DNA from: Bacillota bacterium
GTDB taxonomy: Bacteria; Bacillota; Clostridia; Christensenellales; Christensenellaceae
Assembly (NCBI GenBank): GCA_023408315.1
Contig: JAEYKI010000029.1
Coordinates: 1 to 64,000 of the forward strand
DNA: 64,000 nucleotides
Direction of reading: 5' to 3'
Shown here: one piece after another, positions 23,710 through 32,409 of the stretch
Layout of the letters: every line of letters begins with the position of its first letter
How positions within the stretch are numbered: the stretch's first letter is position 1
The notes under the pieces: model-generated
The model's input: only the letters and a program-made list of their open reading frames with translations
What the model was told of the DNA's origin: nothing
Databases searched by the model: none
Made by a program: the position numbers and the translations under genes

Positions 23710-24870
23710 TTATAGAATGCCGCTCTGTTGAATCAGCGATACGGCCCTGCGCATGGTATCTGGCGGCGCAACCAGCGCGAAACGTACATAGCCTTCTCCC
23801 CGCGGCCCAAAACTGGAACCAGGCGTGCAGATAACGCCCGTCTGCTCGATCAGCTTTAATACAAAATCAAATGAACTTTGATATCTCTGTGGCAGCCTGG
23901 CCCACACGAACATGGTGGCGGGAGAATTTTTTACATTCCACCCGATGGACCTAAGGCCGCCGCAAAGCGCGTCCCGGCGCGTTTCGTAGCCTTTCCGGTT
24001 TTGCTCCAGTATATCCTGGGGTCCGTCCAGCGCGGCCATTGCCGCGAATTGCACCGGGTAAAACATGCCGTAATCGTACTGAGAACGCAGGCGTTTGAAC
24101 TTGTCTATCATATGCCTGTTGCCCAGGGCGAAGGATACCCGCGCGCCCGTTAAATTGTATGATTTGGAGAGCGAGTTGAACTCTATGCCCACATCTTTTG
24201 CGCCTTTTGTGCAAAGGAAGGATGTGCCTGCCTGCCCGTCGAACACCAGCTCGGAATAGGCGTTGTCGTGCACCACAAAGACGCCGTATTTTTTTGCAAA
24301 ATGGACAAGGCGTTCGTAAAATTCCCCGTCCGCCACCGCGGTAACCGGGTTTGAAGGATAGGAAACGACGATCAGTTTGGCCCTGTGCGCAACGTGAGGC
24401 GGGATGGAGCCAAAATCCACCAGGAAATTGTTTTCTTCCAGAAGGGGAGTTGTATAAAGTGACGCGCCCGCCATTTTTGGACCGAATGAAAAGATAGGGT
24501 AGCCGGGATCCGGGGCCAGCACGCAGTCTCCGCGGTTTATGAGCGTGAGGGCAATATGCCCGATGCCCTCCTGGGAACCGTTGACCGACGTGATTTCATC
24601 CCGTTCCAGCACAACGCCGTACCGGCGGGCATACCAGCGGACTACGGAATCCGTCAGGCCGGGCAGGTCTCCCAGCGAATACTTAAAGTTGTCCGCGTTT
24701 TTGGCAGCCTGGGCAGCCGCCTGCATGACATGCGCGTCCGGCTGAAAATCCGGCGTGCCCACCGAAAGGTTGATAACCTTGCGGCCCGCGGCAATGCGTT
24801 CCTGCTTTTTGTCTTCCAGCAGGGAGAATATATTGCGGTCAAGCCCCTGCGTTAATTCAGAAAATTCCAT
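23710..24870 (-). CDS. PLP-dependent aminotransferase, class I/II (LL-DAP aminotransferase/AspC-like)
   Basis: A 386-residue protein, fold type I. The PLP Lys is Lys236 in FNSLSKSYNLTGARVSFALGN; NGSQEGIGH and DPGYPIF (phosphate and substrate contacts) are present, and Arg in VRFAL near the C-terminus binds the substrate carboxylate. The sequence is close to the LL-diaminopimelate aminotransferase/MalY neighbours, but I cannot fix the amino acid substrate. A 3' partner gene (flavoprotein) lies upstream 126 nt in the same direction. Confidence 0.85.
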   Translation of the reverse strand: MEFSELTQGLDRNIFSLLEDKKQERIAAGRKVINLSVGTPDFQPDAHVMQAAAQAAKNADNFKYSLGDLPGLTDSVVRWYARRYGVVLERDEITSVNGSQEGIGHIALTLINRGDCVLAPDPGYPIFSFGPKMAGASLYTTPLLEENNFLVDFGSIPPHVAHRAKLIVVSYPSNPVTAVADGEFYERLVHFAKKYGVFVVHDNAYSELVFDGQAGTSFLCTKGAKDVGIEFNSLSKSYNLTGARVSFALGNRHMIDKFKRLRSQYDYGMFYPVQFAAMAALDGPQDILEQNRKGYETRRDALCGGLRSIGWNVKNSPATMFVWARLPQRYQSSFDFVLKLIEQTGVICTPGSSFGPRGEGYVRFALVAPPDTMRRAVSLIQQSGIL

Positions 24871-24996
24871 ATGTGTATTCTACATCCGCGCCGCACAAAT
24901 GTAAACCGGCGCGGATGCCCGCCCGCCGGCATTTTTAGGCAGCAAAACAAGAAAAGGCCCATTATCCGCAGATAAGGACCCTGTTGGGCTAAAGAG

Positions 24997-25572
24997 TTAT
25001 TCGGCTGTTTTTTTAAGAAGCCACGCCATGTTTTTGCCCAGCGTCCCGAATGTGGCCATGCCTTCCTCGTCCTTTTGCAGGTCTCCCACATCGCGGGATA
25101 AAGTCATGTTCCAGTAACTGGAGTGCGCCACCACCATCTCGCTGATGCCGAACAGAAAGTTGATGGCCGCGTATGTAAAGTTGGAACCAGCCCGGCGTAC
25201 GGCAATTACCGCCGCTCCCACCTTGCGGCGCAGGGCAAAACCGTTGTTGCGCGTTACCCGGCCGCCGCGGTCTATCAGCGCCTTGACTTCTGTGGTCACA
25301 TTGCCGAAGTATACCGGCGAGCCGATGATGATGCCGTCTGCCTCCGCCATTTTGGCGATGCATACGTTGATGATATCGTCCCGGATGGCGCATGACATAT
25401 CCTTATGCGTCCTGCAGTATCCGCAGTCTATGCAACCGGATACCCGGTTTCCGCCAAGCTGGACGACTTCTGTTTCAATTCCCTGCTCCTCCAATTGTTT
25501 TAAGACAATCTGAATGCTGCCCATGGTGTTTCCGTTTTTGCGCGGGCTTCCGTTGAACGCCACAACTTTCAT
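24997..25572 (-). CDS. NADPH-dependent FMN reductase/iron-sulfur flavoprotein-like
   Basis: A 191-residue flavodoxin-fold protein with the FMN-binding FNGSPRKNGNT (residues 5-15) and YFGNVTTEVKALIDR. The insert GCIDCGYCRTHKDMSC has a Cys cluster like the iron-sulfur flavoproteins (Isf) of anaerobes. ATG 25572 is chosen over the GTG 12 nt upstream, which sits directly on the GGAAG RBS. Likely electron transfer in an anaerobe; partner not known. Confidence 0.85.
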   Translation of the reverse strand: MKVVAFNGSPRKNGNTMGSIQIVLKQLEEQGIETEVVQLGGNRVSGCIDCGYCRTHKDMSCAIRDDIINVCIAKMAEADGIIIGSPVYFGNVTTEVKALIDRGGRVTRNNGFALRRKVGAAVIAVRRAGSNFTYAAINFLFGISEMVVAHSSYWNMTLSRDVGDLQKDEEGMATFGTLGKNMAWLLKKTAE

Positions 25573-25607
25573 TTCTATATACACTTCCTTCTATATATTT
25601 ATAACAA

Positions 25608-26012
25608 TTACTTCTTGGCCAGAAGGTCCCTGATTTCCGTTAAGAGCTGTTCCTCTTTGCTGGGAGCGGGTGGAGCGGCCGGCGGCTCTTCCTTCTGCTT
25701 GCGCCGGAGCACATTGATAGCCTTGATGATGAGAAATATAAAGAATGCGATGAGGACAAAGTCTATTGCCGCCTGAATAAAATTACCGTAGGTGATTACA
25801 GCGCTGTCCGTAACCTGAATTTTTAGATCGGTAAGGGCTATTTTACCCATAAATATACTGATTACCGGGGTTAAAATGTCGTTGACTAAAGAAGTAACAA
25901 TTTTTGAGAACGCCCCGCCAATGATAACGCCAACAGCCAGGTCTATGACTGAGCCGCGGGAAATAAATTCTTTGAATTCGGCTATGAAGCCTGTTTTCTT
26001 CTTTTCGGTCAT
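25608..26012 (-). CDS. mscL: Large-conductance mechanosensitive channel
   Basis: A 134-residue protein, full length. The N-terminal amphipathic start FKEFISRGSVIDLAVGVIIGGAFSKIV, the first helix, the periplasmic loop and the second helix AIDFVLIAFFIFLIIKAIN are as in MscL, and the C-terminal helix bundle ends in EEQLLTEIRDLLAKK after a Pro-rich hinge. It opens under membrane tension at low osmolarity. RBS GGGAG. It has its own promoter. Confidence 0.97.
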   Translation of the reverse strand: MTEKKKTGFIAEFKEFISRGSVIDLAVGVIIGGAFSKIVTSLVNDILTPVISIFMGKIALTDLKIQVTDSAVITYGNFIQAAIDFVLIAFFIFLIIKAINVLRRKQKEEPPAAPPAPSKEEQLLTEIRDLLAKK

Positions 26013-26046
26013 GTGTTTTTAATCTCCCTCTTTTGTTTTTGTTTAT

Positions 26047-26075
26047 AGTGTAAACGATGCTCTAAAAAGTGTCAA
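26047..26075 (-). promoter_or_regulatory. Promoter for mscL
   Basis: Minus strand TTGACA (26070-26075), a 17-nt spacer and TACACT (26047-26052), about 35 nt before the ATG. Confidence 0.72.
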
Positions 26076-26174
26076 TTTACTCAAAAAATTTTCCGTGAAT
26101 GCATTTAAAAAATATTAAAAACTATGATATAATAACATGTGATTTTTTGAGCAAAGCTTTGAAGGGAACATTGC

Positions 26175-27380
26175 ATGAAATACATCGTGATTTTGGGCGA
26201 CGGAATGGCGGACTATCCGCTGGGTGAACTGGGAGGCAAAACACCGCTGCAGGCTGCCCAAAAGCCAAATTTTGATTTTATGGCGCAAAAAGGTGAGGTG
26301 GGCCTGGTTAAGACCATTCCGGACGGACAAAAGCCCGGGAGCGACAACGCCAATCTTTCTGTGCTGGGGTACGACCCAACCATCTATTATTCCGGCCGTT
26401 CGCCCCTGGAAGCGGTAAGCATTGGGATTGCGCTGGGCGAGGACGACGTGACTTACCGCTGCAACCTTGTGACGATCTCCCAAGCGGAACGCTATGAGGA
26501 CGCCGTAATGGTGGACTACAGCTCTGACGAGATATCCACGGTGGAGGCCGACGAACTGATCCGGTTTTTGGCCGGGCGTTTTTCTGAGCTTGGGGTGGAA
26601 CTGTATACCGGCATCAGTTACCGGCACTGCATGGTGCTGAGGGACGCGGAAACAGGCACCGTGCTCACGCCCCCGCATGATATATCTGATAAACAGGTGG
26701 GCGCGTATCTGCCAAAGGACGGCAACGCGCAGTTGCTTACTTATTTAATGAAAGAATCCCATAAACTGCTGCGGGACCACCCGGTAAACCAGAAGAGGAT
26801 ACGGCAGGGCAAACGGCCCGCCAACTCCGCATGGTTTTGGGGAGAAGGACGCAAACCGGCGCTCTCGCCGTTCTATGAGAAGTACGGCAAAAAGGGCGCG
26901 GTGATTTCCGCTGTGGATTTGATTAAGGGCATTGCGATTTGCGCGGGAATGAAGAGCATAGACGTACCCGGCGCAACGGGCAATATAGACACCAACTTTG
27001 AGGGAAAAGCGCAGGCCGCGCTGGATGCGCTTGCAGCCGGAGCGGATTTTGTGTATGTGCATATAGAAGCGCCCGACGAATGCGGGCACAGGCATGAGGT
27101 GCAGAACAAGGTGCGCGCGATTGAGCTGATTGACGAGAAAATTGCGGGCCCCATTTTGGAGGAGATGAACAAACGGCAGGAGGAGTTTGCCATTATGGTT
27201 TTGCCGGATCATCCCACGCCGCTTTCCCTGCGCACGCATGTGGCCGAGCCCGTACCCTTTTTGATTTACAGGAACACGGGTATGAATGGTTCAGGGCTGC
27301 CGTACGACGAGGCAAGCGCCAAAAGCACGGGGCTGTTTATAGACAAAGGGCATGAACTTTTAGGATATTTTTTTAAATAG
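26175..27380 (+). CDS. apgM: Cofactor-independent phosphoglycerate mutase, archaeal type
   Basis: A 401-residue protein of the alkaline-phosphatase superfamily. The metal-binding Asp is in LGDGMADYP, the nucleophilic Ser is in KPGSDNANLSVLGYDP, and the distal metal site is HIEAPDECGHRHE with DHPTPLSLRTH. It interconverts 2- and 3-phosphoglycerate in glycolysis. ApgM can be present beside GpmI in Clostridia. It heads an operon with nfnA (17 nt) and nfnB. Start ATG 26175 has a weak SD (AAGGGAA). Confidence 0.9.
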   Translation: MKYIVILGDGMADYPLGELGGKTPLQAAQKPNFDFMAQKGEVGLVKTIPDGQKPGSDNANLSVLGYDPTIYYSGRSPLEAVSIGIALGEDDVTYRCNLVTISQAERYEDAVMVDYSSDEISTVEADELIRFLAGRFSELGVELYTGISYRHCMVLRDAETGTVLTPPHDISDKQVGAYLPKDGNAQLLTYLMKESHKLLRDHPVNQKRIRQGKRPANSAWFWGEGRKPALSPFYEKYGKKGAVISAVDLIKGIAICAGMKSIDVPGATGNIDTNFEGKAQAALDALAAGADFVYVHIEAPDECGHRHEVQNKVRAIELIDEKIAGPILEEMNKRQEEFAIMVLPDHPTPLSLRTHVAEPVPFLIYRNTGMNGSGLPYDEASAKSTGLFIDKGHELLGYFFK

Positions 27381-27397
27381 ATTTAAGGAGTAATAGG

Positions 27398-28228
27398 ATG
27401 TTTGAGATTAAGACAAAAAAGGAATTGACCAAGAACATATTCCTGATGGAAATTTCGGCACCGCTGATTGCAAAAAAGGTGCAGAGCGGGCAGTTCCTCA
27501 TCCTGCGCGTTAATGACGACGGCGAACGGTTTCCGCTGACGGTTGCGGACTTTGACCGGGAAGCAGGGACTGTAACGATTATTTACCACGCGATTGGCAA
27601 ATCCACGCAAAAGCTGGCGGAGCTGAACGTGGGAGACGAAGTGCAGGATGTGGTGGGGCCCCTGGGCAAGCCTTCCCACTTTGAGGAAAGCGTTAAAAAG
27701 GCGGCGGTGATTGGCGGCGGCCTGGGATGCGCCATCGCCTTGCCGCAGGCAAAACACCTGCACCAAAAGGGCGTTTCTGTGGACATGATCGCCGGGTTCC
27801 GCACCAAGGACATCATCATTTTGGAAGACGAGATGAAGCAGGTTTCCGACAACCTGTACATTGCTACAGATGACGGATCTTACGGCGAGCACGGATTTGT
27901 AACGGACGTTTTAAAGAAGCTGATTGCGTCCGGCGTGAAATACGACGTGGTGGTGGCGATTGGCCCGCTGCCCATGATGAAGTTTGTATCCCTTTTAACA
28001 AAGGAATACGGCATTAAGACAATTGTAAGCATGAACCCCATTATGATAGACGGCACGGGCATGTGCGGCGGATGCCGCCTGACGGTTGGCGGGCAGACCA
28101 AGTTTGCCTGCGTGGACGGCCCGGACTTTGACGGCCACGAAGTGGATTACGACGGCGCAATGCGCAGGCTCTCCATGTACGACGGGATGCAGCGCGAGGA
28201 AAATTGCAAACTGGAGGGTATGCATTAA
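27398..28228 (+). CDS. nfnA: NADH-dependent ferredoxin:NADP+ oxidoreductase, small subunit
   Basis: A 276-residue protein of the PyrK/sulfide-dehydrogenase small subunit type. It has an FNR-like FAD domain (residues 1-100, RFPLTVADF), an NAD domain (AVIGGGLGCAIALPQ) and a C-terminal [2Fe-2S] site (Cys in GTGMCGGCRL and KFACVDGP, followed by FDGHEVDYD). With NfnB it couples NADPH oxidation to ferredoxin and NAD+ reduction (or the reverse). The stop overlaps the nfnB start by 1 nt. Confidence 0.92.
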   Translation: MFEIKTKKELTKNIFLMEISAPLIAKKVQSGQFLILRVNDDGERFPLTVADFDREAGTVTIIYHAIGKSTQKLAELNVGDEVQDVVGPLGKPSHFEESVKKAAVIGGGLGCAIALPQAKHLHQKGVSVDMIAGFRTKDIIILEDEMKQVSDNLYIATDDGSYGEHGFVTDVLKKLIASGVKYDVVVAIGPLPMMKFVSLLTKEYGIKTIVSMNPIMIDGTGMCGGCRLTVGGQTKFACVDGPDFDGHEVDYDGAMRRLSMYDGMQREENCKLEGMH

Positions 28229-29631
28229 TGGAAAGAAACATGAGCCAGCAGAAGACAAAAATGCCCGAGCAGGACGCAAAGGAGCGCGCCTGCAACTTTA
28301 GCGAAGTGGCGTTGGGATATACGCCGGAAATGGCGATGGAAGAAGCAAAGCGTTGCCTGGAATGCAAGAACAGGCCCTGTGTGGCCGGCTGCCCGGTAAA
28401 CGTGGCGATTCCTGAATTCATCGCGCCCATGAAAGAGGGCAAATTTGAGGAAGCGTACCAGAAAATTACCGAATCCAATAATCTGCCCGCGATTTGCGGC
28501 AGGGTATGCCCCCAGGAGACGCAGTGCGAGCAGAAATGCGTGCGCGGCGTAAAGGGCGAGAGCGTTGCCATTGGCAGGCTGGAGCGGTTTGCGGCGGACT
28601 GGGCCATTCAGAATGGCATTTGCGTGGAATGCAACATTCGCGAGAAACGCGGCCAGAAGGTGGCTGTTATAGGTTCCGGCCCTTCGGGGCTGACCTGCGC
28701 GGCGGATCTTGCAAAAATGGGCTATGACGTGACGGTGTTTGAGGCGTTCCATACCGCGGGCGGCGTGCTGAAATACGGCATTCCGGAGTTCCGCCTTCCC
28801 AAGAAGCTGGTGGATACGGAAATTAACGCGCTTAAAAAACTGGGCGTAGAAATCAAGCTGAACATGGTTGTTGGAAAAATATTCACCATAGAAGAGCTGT
28901 TTGCGGACGGATATGAGGCCATATTCATTGGCAGCGGCGCGGGACTGCCCAGTTTTATGCGCATACCGGGCGAGAACCTGAACGACGTGTATTCTGCCAA
29001 CGAGTTTTTAACGCGTGTAAATTTAATGAAAGCATACCAGTATCCCCTGACCGATACGCCCATCAAAAAGTATCACAAGGTGGCTGTGATTGGCGGCGGA
29101 AACGTGGCGATGGATGCCGCCAGGGTTGCGAAACGCCTGGGCGCGGAGAACGTATATATTGTGTACCGCCGCAGCGAGGCCGAGATGCCCGCCAGGCTGG
29201 AAGAAGTGCACCACGCCAAGGAAGAAGGCATTATATTCAAGCTGCTGGAGAATCCCCTGGAGATACAGGGAGACGAAAAAGGCAACGTGACCGGCATGAA
29301 GAACATCCGCATGGAGCTGGGCGAACCGGACGCATCGGGCCGCAGGAGGCCTGTGGAGATTGCGGGCAGCGAATATGTGATTGACGTGGACGCGGTTGTG
29401 GTTGCCATTGGCCAGTCGCCCAACCCGCTGATCAAGGATTCCACCCCCGAGCTTAAAACCCAGAAATGGGGCGGCATTATTGCGGACGAAGCGACAGGCG
29501 AAACGTCCATACCCGGCGTGTACGCGGGCGGAGACGCTGTGACCGGCGCCGCCACCGTGATTCTGGCGATGGGCGCGGGCAAGGCTTCCGCGCATGCAAT
29601 GGATGAATACCTGAGAAACAAGAAGAAATAA
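28228..29631 (+). CDS. nfnB: NADH-dependent ferredoxin:NADP+ oxidoreductase, large subunit
   Basis: A 467-residue GltD-like protein. The N-terminal [4Fe-4S] Cys are in CLECKNRPCVAGCPVN and CGRVCPQETQCEQKC; FAD binds at VIGSGPSGLTCAAD and NADP at VIGGGNVAMDAAR. The C-terminus has DAVVVAIGQSPN and the FAD-closing YAGGDAVTGAATV. Start ATG 28228 has RBS GGAGGG 10 nt away and overlaps nfnA; a TTG 24 nt upstream in frame is less likely. Electron bifurcation with NfnA is the expected function. Confidence 0.92.
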   Translation: MERNMSQQKTKMPEQDAKERACNFSEVALGYTPEMAMEEAKRCLECKNRPCVAGCPVNVAIPEFIAPMKEGKFEEAYQKITESNNLPAICGRVCPQETQCEQKCVRGVKGESVAIGRLERFAADWAIQNGICVECNIREKRGQKVAVIGSGPSGLTCAADLAKMGYDVTVFEAFHTAGGVLKYGIPEFRLPKKLVDTEINALKKLGVEIKLNMVVGKIFTIEELFADGYEAIFIGSGAGLPSFMRIPGENLNDVYSANEFLTRVNLMKAYQYPLTDTPIKKYHKVAVIGGGNVAMDAARVAKRLGAENVYIVYRRSEAEMPARLEEVHHAKEEGIIFKLLENPLEIQGDEKGNVTGMKNIRMELGEPDASGRRRPVEIAGSEYVIDVDAVVVAIGQSPNPLIKDSTPELKTQKWGGIIADEATGETSIPGVYAGGDAVTGAATVILAMGAGKASAHAMDEYLRNKKK

Positions 29632-29644
29632 GGCCGTTGATATC

Positions 29645-29670
29645 AAGAGGGCGTTAGCTCTCTTTTTTTT
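29645..29670 (+). terminator. Terminator after nfnB
   Basis: AAGAG-GGCGTTA-GCTCTCTT stem with an 8-nt T run behind it. Confidence 0.8.
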
Positions 29671-29705
29671 GCTGGTTAATTAAAAATGAAGCAACAGAAA
29701 ACAGT

Positions 29706-29734
29706 TTGACTTTAAAAATGATTCATACTATAAT
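29706..29734 (+). promoter_or_regulatory. Promoter for the MATE gene
   Basis: TTGACT at 29706-29711, a 17-nt spacer and TATAAT at 29729-29734. Confidence 0.85.
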
Positions 29735-29764
29735 TTGTTCTATTGCTTAAAAAAGGAAAATTAT

Positions 29765-31156
29765 ATGGATAGAAGAGAAAATTTATTCAGAAACGAGCCT
29801 GTACTGAAGGCTATATTAAAACTTGCGCTGCCCTCCATTGCGGGCATGGTGATTATGGCGGTGTATACCATGGCGGACACGTATTTTGTAAGCATATCCC
29901 CCAGTGGGATGATCGGGACCGCCGCGGTATCCCTTGCTATGCCGATCTTAATGATTGGCCAGGCGGTTGCGTTGCTGTTTGCCGTGGGCGGGAGCGCCAC
30001 GGTTTCCAGGATGATGGGCGAAGGCAAGCTGGAGGAAGCGAACAAAATCTCTATGCAGACGCTCACCGTTATTGCGATTGCCGGCGTGGCCATGACCGTA
30101 ACCGGGCTTTTGTTTGGGAGGCAACTGCTGTTTGCGTTCGGCGCTTCTGAGGAGACAATTGGACCTGCGCTGGACTTTGTGAACATACTGTTTGTTTTTG
30201 CCCCGGTACAGATGCTGAATATGGGATTCAACAACCTGCTTCGCGCGGAGGGCAGCGCAGTGCGGTCTATGGTGGGCATGCTGGTGGGCGCGCTTTTAAA
30301 TATAGCACTTGAGCCGCTTTTCATATTTACGCTGCAGATGGGCATTTTTGGCGCGGGGCTGGCAACCGCCCTTGCGCAGACGGTGTGCTTATTTGTGTTC
30401 CTCTCCAATTATTTGCGTAAAAAAACCGTTATCCGGCTGGACTTGCAGCGTGTGAAGCCGCAGGCCAGGGTATTAAAAACTATATTCAGGATTGGGTTTT
30501 CCACGTTTTGCTCCAATATACTTGTGAGCGCCGCATTTGCACTGATTAATATTTTTGCGGCACCCTACGGAGACAACGCGATTGCCGCATTTGGGATTGT
30601 AAACAGGGTGCAGTTTTTGGGATTTGCGATTATATTCGGGCTTGCCATGGGATACCAGCCCATAGCCGGGTATAATTACGGCGCAAAGTTGTTTGAACGG
30701 CTTAAAAAAGCGATTGCATACGGCATACTGGTGATGGTGCTGACGGGCGGGATTTTGGCCGCCGTATTCACCATATTTGCTCCGCACATTGTAGGCGCGT
30801 TTACGACCAACGCGTATGTGCTTGAACTGGGGACGCATGTGATGTGGTATAACACCATTGTACTTCCCATTATCGCCTTTACGGTGCTTATGCTGGCGAC
30901 CTGCCAGTCGCTGAACCGCCCGGCCAGCGCGCTGATTTTGTCCATTGGCAGGCAGGGTGTGGTGCTGATACCTGTTATGGTCGTACTGGTGAATACGCTG
31001 GGGCTGAACGGGCTTGTGCAGACCCCACTGTATGCGGAGGTGATTTCCGTTGCCATCAGCATTTTGATAGCGGTGTTTATATTTAGAAAACTGCGGGAAG
31101 AGCACGCTTTGCATAGCAAGGACAACCCGCTGCCAGGCGCGGCTCCTGTTATTTAA
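29765..31156 (+). CDS. MATE-family multidrug efflux transporter
   Basis: A 463-residue protein with about 12 transmembrane helices. MATE features include YTMADTYFVS near the N-terminus, GGSATVSRMMGEGKLEEAN and the mirrored second half (GFSTFCSNILVSAAFALINIF, GYQPIAGYNYGA). It should use a Na+ or H+ gradient to export cationic compounds. Start ATG 29765 is behind AAGGAAA; the promoter covers the upstream extension. Monocistronic. Confidence 0.94.
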   Translation: MDRRENLFRNEPVLKAILKLALPSIAGMVIMAVYTMADTYFVSISPSGMIGTAAVSLAMPILMIGQAVALLFAVGGSATVSRMMGEGKLEEANKISMQTLTVIAIAGVAMTVTGLLFGRQLLFAFGASEETIGPALDFVNILFVFAPVQMLNMGFNNLLRAEGSAVRSMVGMLVGALLNIALEPLFIFTLQMGIFGAGLATALAQTVCLFVFLSNYLRKKTVIRLDLQRVKPQARVLKTIFRIGFSTFCSNILVSAAFALINIFAAPYGDNAIAAFGIVNRVQFLGFAIIFGLAMGYQPIAGYNYGAKLFERLKKAIAYGILVMVLTGGILAAVFTIFAPHIVGAFTTNAYVLELGTHVMWYNTIVLPIIAFTVLMLATCQSLNRPASALILSIGRQGVVLIPVMVVLVNTLGLNGLVQTPLYAEVISVAISILIAVFIFRKLREEHALHSKDNPLPGAAPVI

Positions 31157-31227
31157 ACTGTTTTTTTGGCATGTTTAAAGCCGGCGGATTGGGTTTATAA
31201 TGAAACCATAATGAAACGGAGGGATGA

Positions 31228-31755
31228 ATGATGGATCATAAAAAAACGGAAGAACTTTTAAATCAACAAATCAACAAGGAGCTTTTTTCTTCTTACCTGT
31301 ATCTGGCTATGTCTTCTTATTTTGAAGCCAAAAATCTGCCGGGCTTTGCGAACTGGTTTTATGTGCAGGCACAGGAAGAGCGGGATCATGCCATTATTTT
31401 TTACAGGTACATGCATAGAGTAAACATTCCTGTTACGCTTACGGCCATAGAAATGCCGGAGGGCGAATTTTCATCCGTAGCGGAGGTGCTGGATAAAACG
31501 CTGGAGCATGAAAAATACGTTACCTCACTGATTTATGATATTGTGGACGCCGCCACCCAGGAGCGTGATTACAAAGCGGTCCAGATGCTGCAATGGTTTA
31601 TAAGCGAACAGGTAGAGGAAGAGGAAAACGCAACGAACCTGATTGAAAAACTGAAACTGGCCGGCGTGGGAGAAGCGGGGCTTTTTTTGATGGATAAGGA
31701 CATGGCAGCCAGGGTATATGTGCAGGCCTCGCCGCTTGCCGCTGCGAATGCATAA
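31228..31755 (+). CDS. ftnA: Non-haem ferritin
   Basis: A 175-residue four-helix protein. The ferroxidase ligands appear in NKELFSSYLYLAMSSYFE (Glu), AQEERDHAIIFYRYMHRVN (Glu-x-x-His) and helix D EQVEEEENATNLIEKL. It stores iron as ferric mineral in a 24-mer. The first ATG (31228) lies 4 nt behind GGAGGG, the second (31231) 7 nt behind it, so the second may be used. A TATAAT at 31196-31201 with a poor -35 is the likely promoter. Confidence 0.93.
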   Translation: MMDHKKTEELLNQQINKELFSSYLYLAMSSYFEAKNLPGFANWFYVQAQEERDHAIIFYRYMHRVNIPVTLTAIEMPEGEFSSVAEVLDKTLEHEKYVTSLIYDIVDAATQERDYKAVQMLQWFISEQVEEEENATNLIEKLKLAGVGEAGLFLMDKDMAARVYVQASPLAAANA

Positions 31756-31780
31756 TTCCATTTCATTTTTCTCCATACGG

Positions 31781-31811
31781 AAAGAGAGCGCTGCGAACGC
31801 TCTCTTTTCTT
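31781..31811. terminator. Bidirectional terminator after ferritin
   Basis: AAAGAGAGCG-CTGCGAA-CGCTCTCTTTT stem flanked by A on one side and T on the other, shared with the convergent membrane protein. Confidence 0.85.
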
Positions 31812-31843
31812 TTTGTATTGCACGTTTGCACGCAAACGCAAAT

Positions 31844-32326
31844 TTATTTAAATTTATAAGCCAGCCTGAGGTATACGATTACCGTAAAGATGGCAAGTGT
31901 TCCAAAAACCACAACCAGGCTGAGAGGAGAGAATCCCGCACCGCTCTGCGCCGCCGAATACATTGCAAGAAACAGGAGCCAGAAAAAGCCGGATACAAGG
32001 ATTTGTATGATGCTCAGCATTATTTTTGCCATGTGGTACTGTATTTCTATGTTGTCCGCCGTTATTTTGAAAGGGTATTTATACAGGGAAGGAAAACGGG
32101 AGATAACAAAAAGGGCCGCGTTGGCAACGCCGCAGATGGCAAGCAGTATAAACAGGCCTATTTTTTCTATGGGAAATCCCTTGCCAAACAGCATAAGCAC
32201 ATTGGTCCTGTCCGCCGGATAATTGTTGAATATGGCTGCAAATAAAACGAATACGGCGGCCATGGCAATGAGAGAAGCATATTCCAGCAGAGTTTTTGAT
32301 AGGCGTAAGAATGTGATTCCTTTCAT
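31844..32326 (-). CDS. Four-helix membrane protein (DUF1648-like)
   Basis: A 160-residue protein with four hydrophobic segments (about 17-36, 55-75, 105-125 and 133-152). A soluble loop (RFPSLYKYPFKITADNIEIQYHMAKIML) recalls the YP-x-KIT-x-N...QY...A motif of DUF1648 proteins. Function unknown. It runs 83 nt downstream of and parallel to glyS, with no promoter in between, so it may be co-transcribed with it. Confidence 0.75.
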   Translation of the reverse strand: MKGITFLRLSKTLLEYASLIAMAAVFVLFAAIFNNYPADRTNVLMLFGKGFPIEKIGLFILLAICGVANAALFVISRFPSLYKYPFKITADNIEIQYHMAKIMLSIIQILVSGFFWLLFLAMYSAAQSGAGFSPLSLVVVFGTLAIFTVIVYLRLAYKFK

Positions 32327-32409
32327 GGCTTATATCCTGCTTGGCACAAAGCATTTCCTTTCTTTGAAAAGACGCCGCACGGATTGGCCCGATTCCATGC
32401 GGCGGCCGT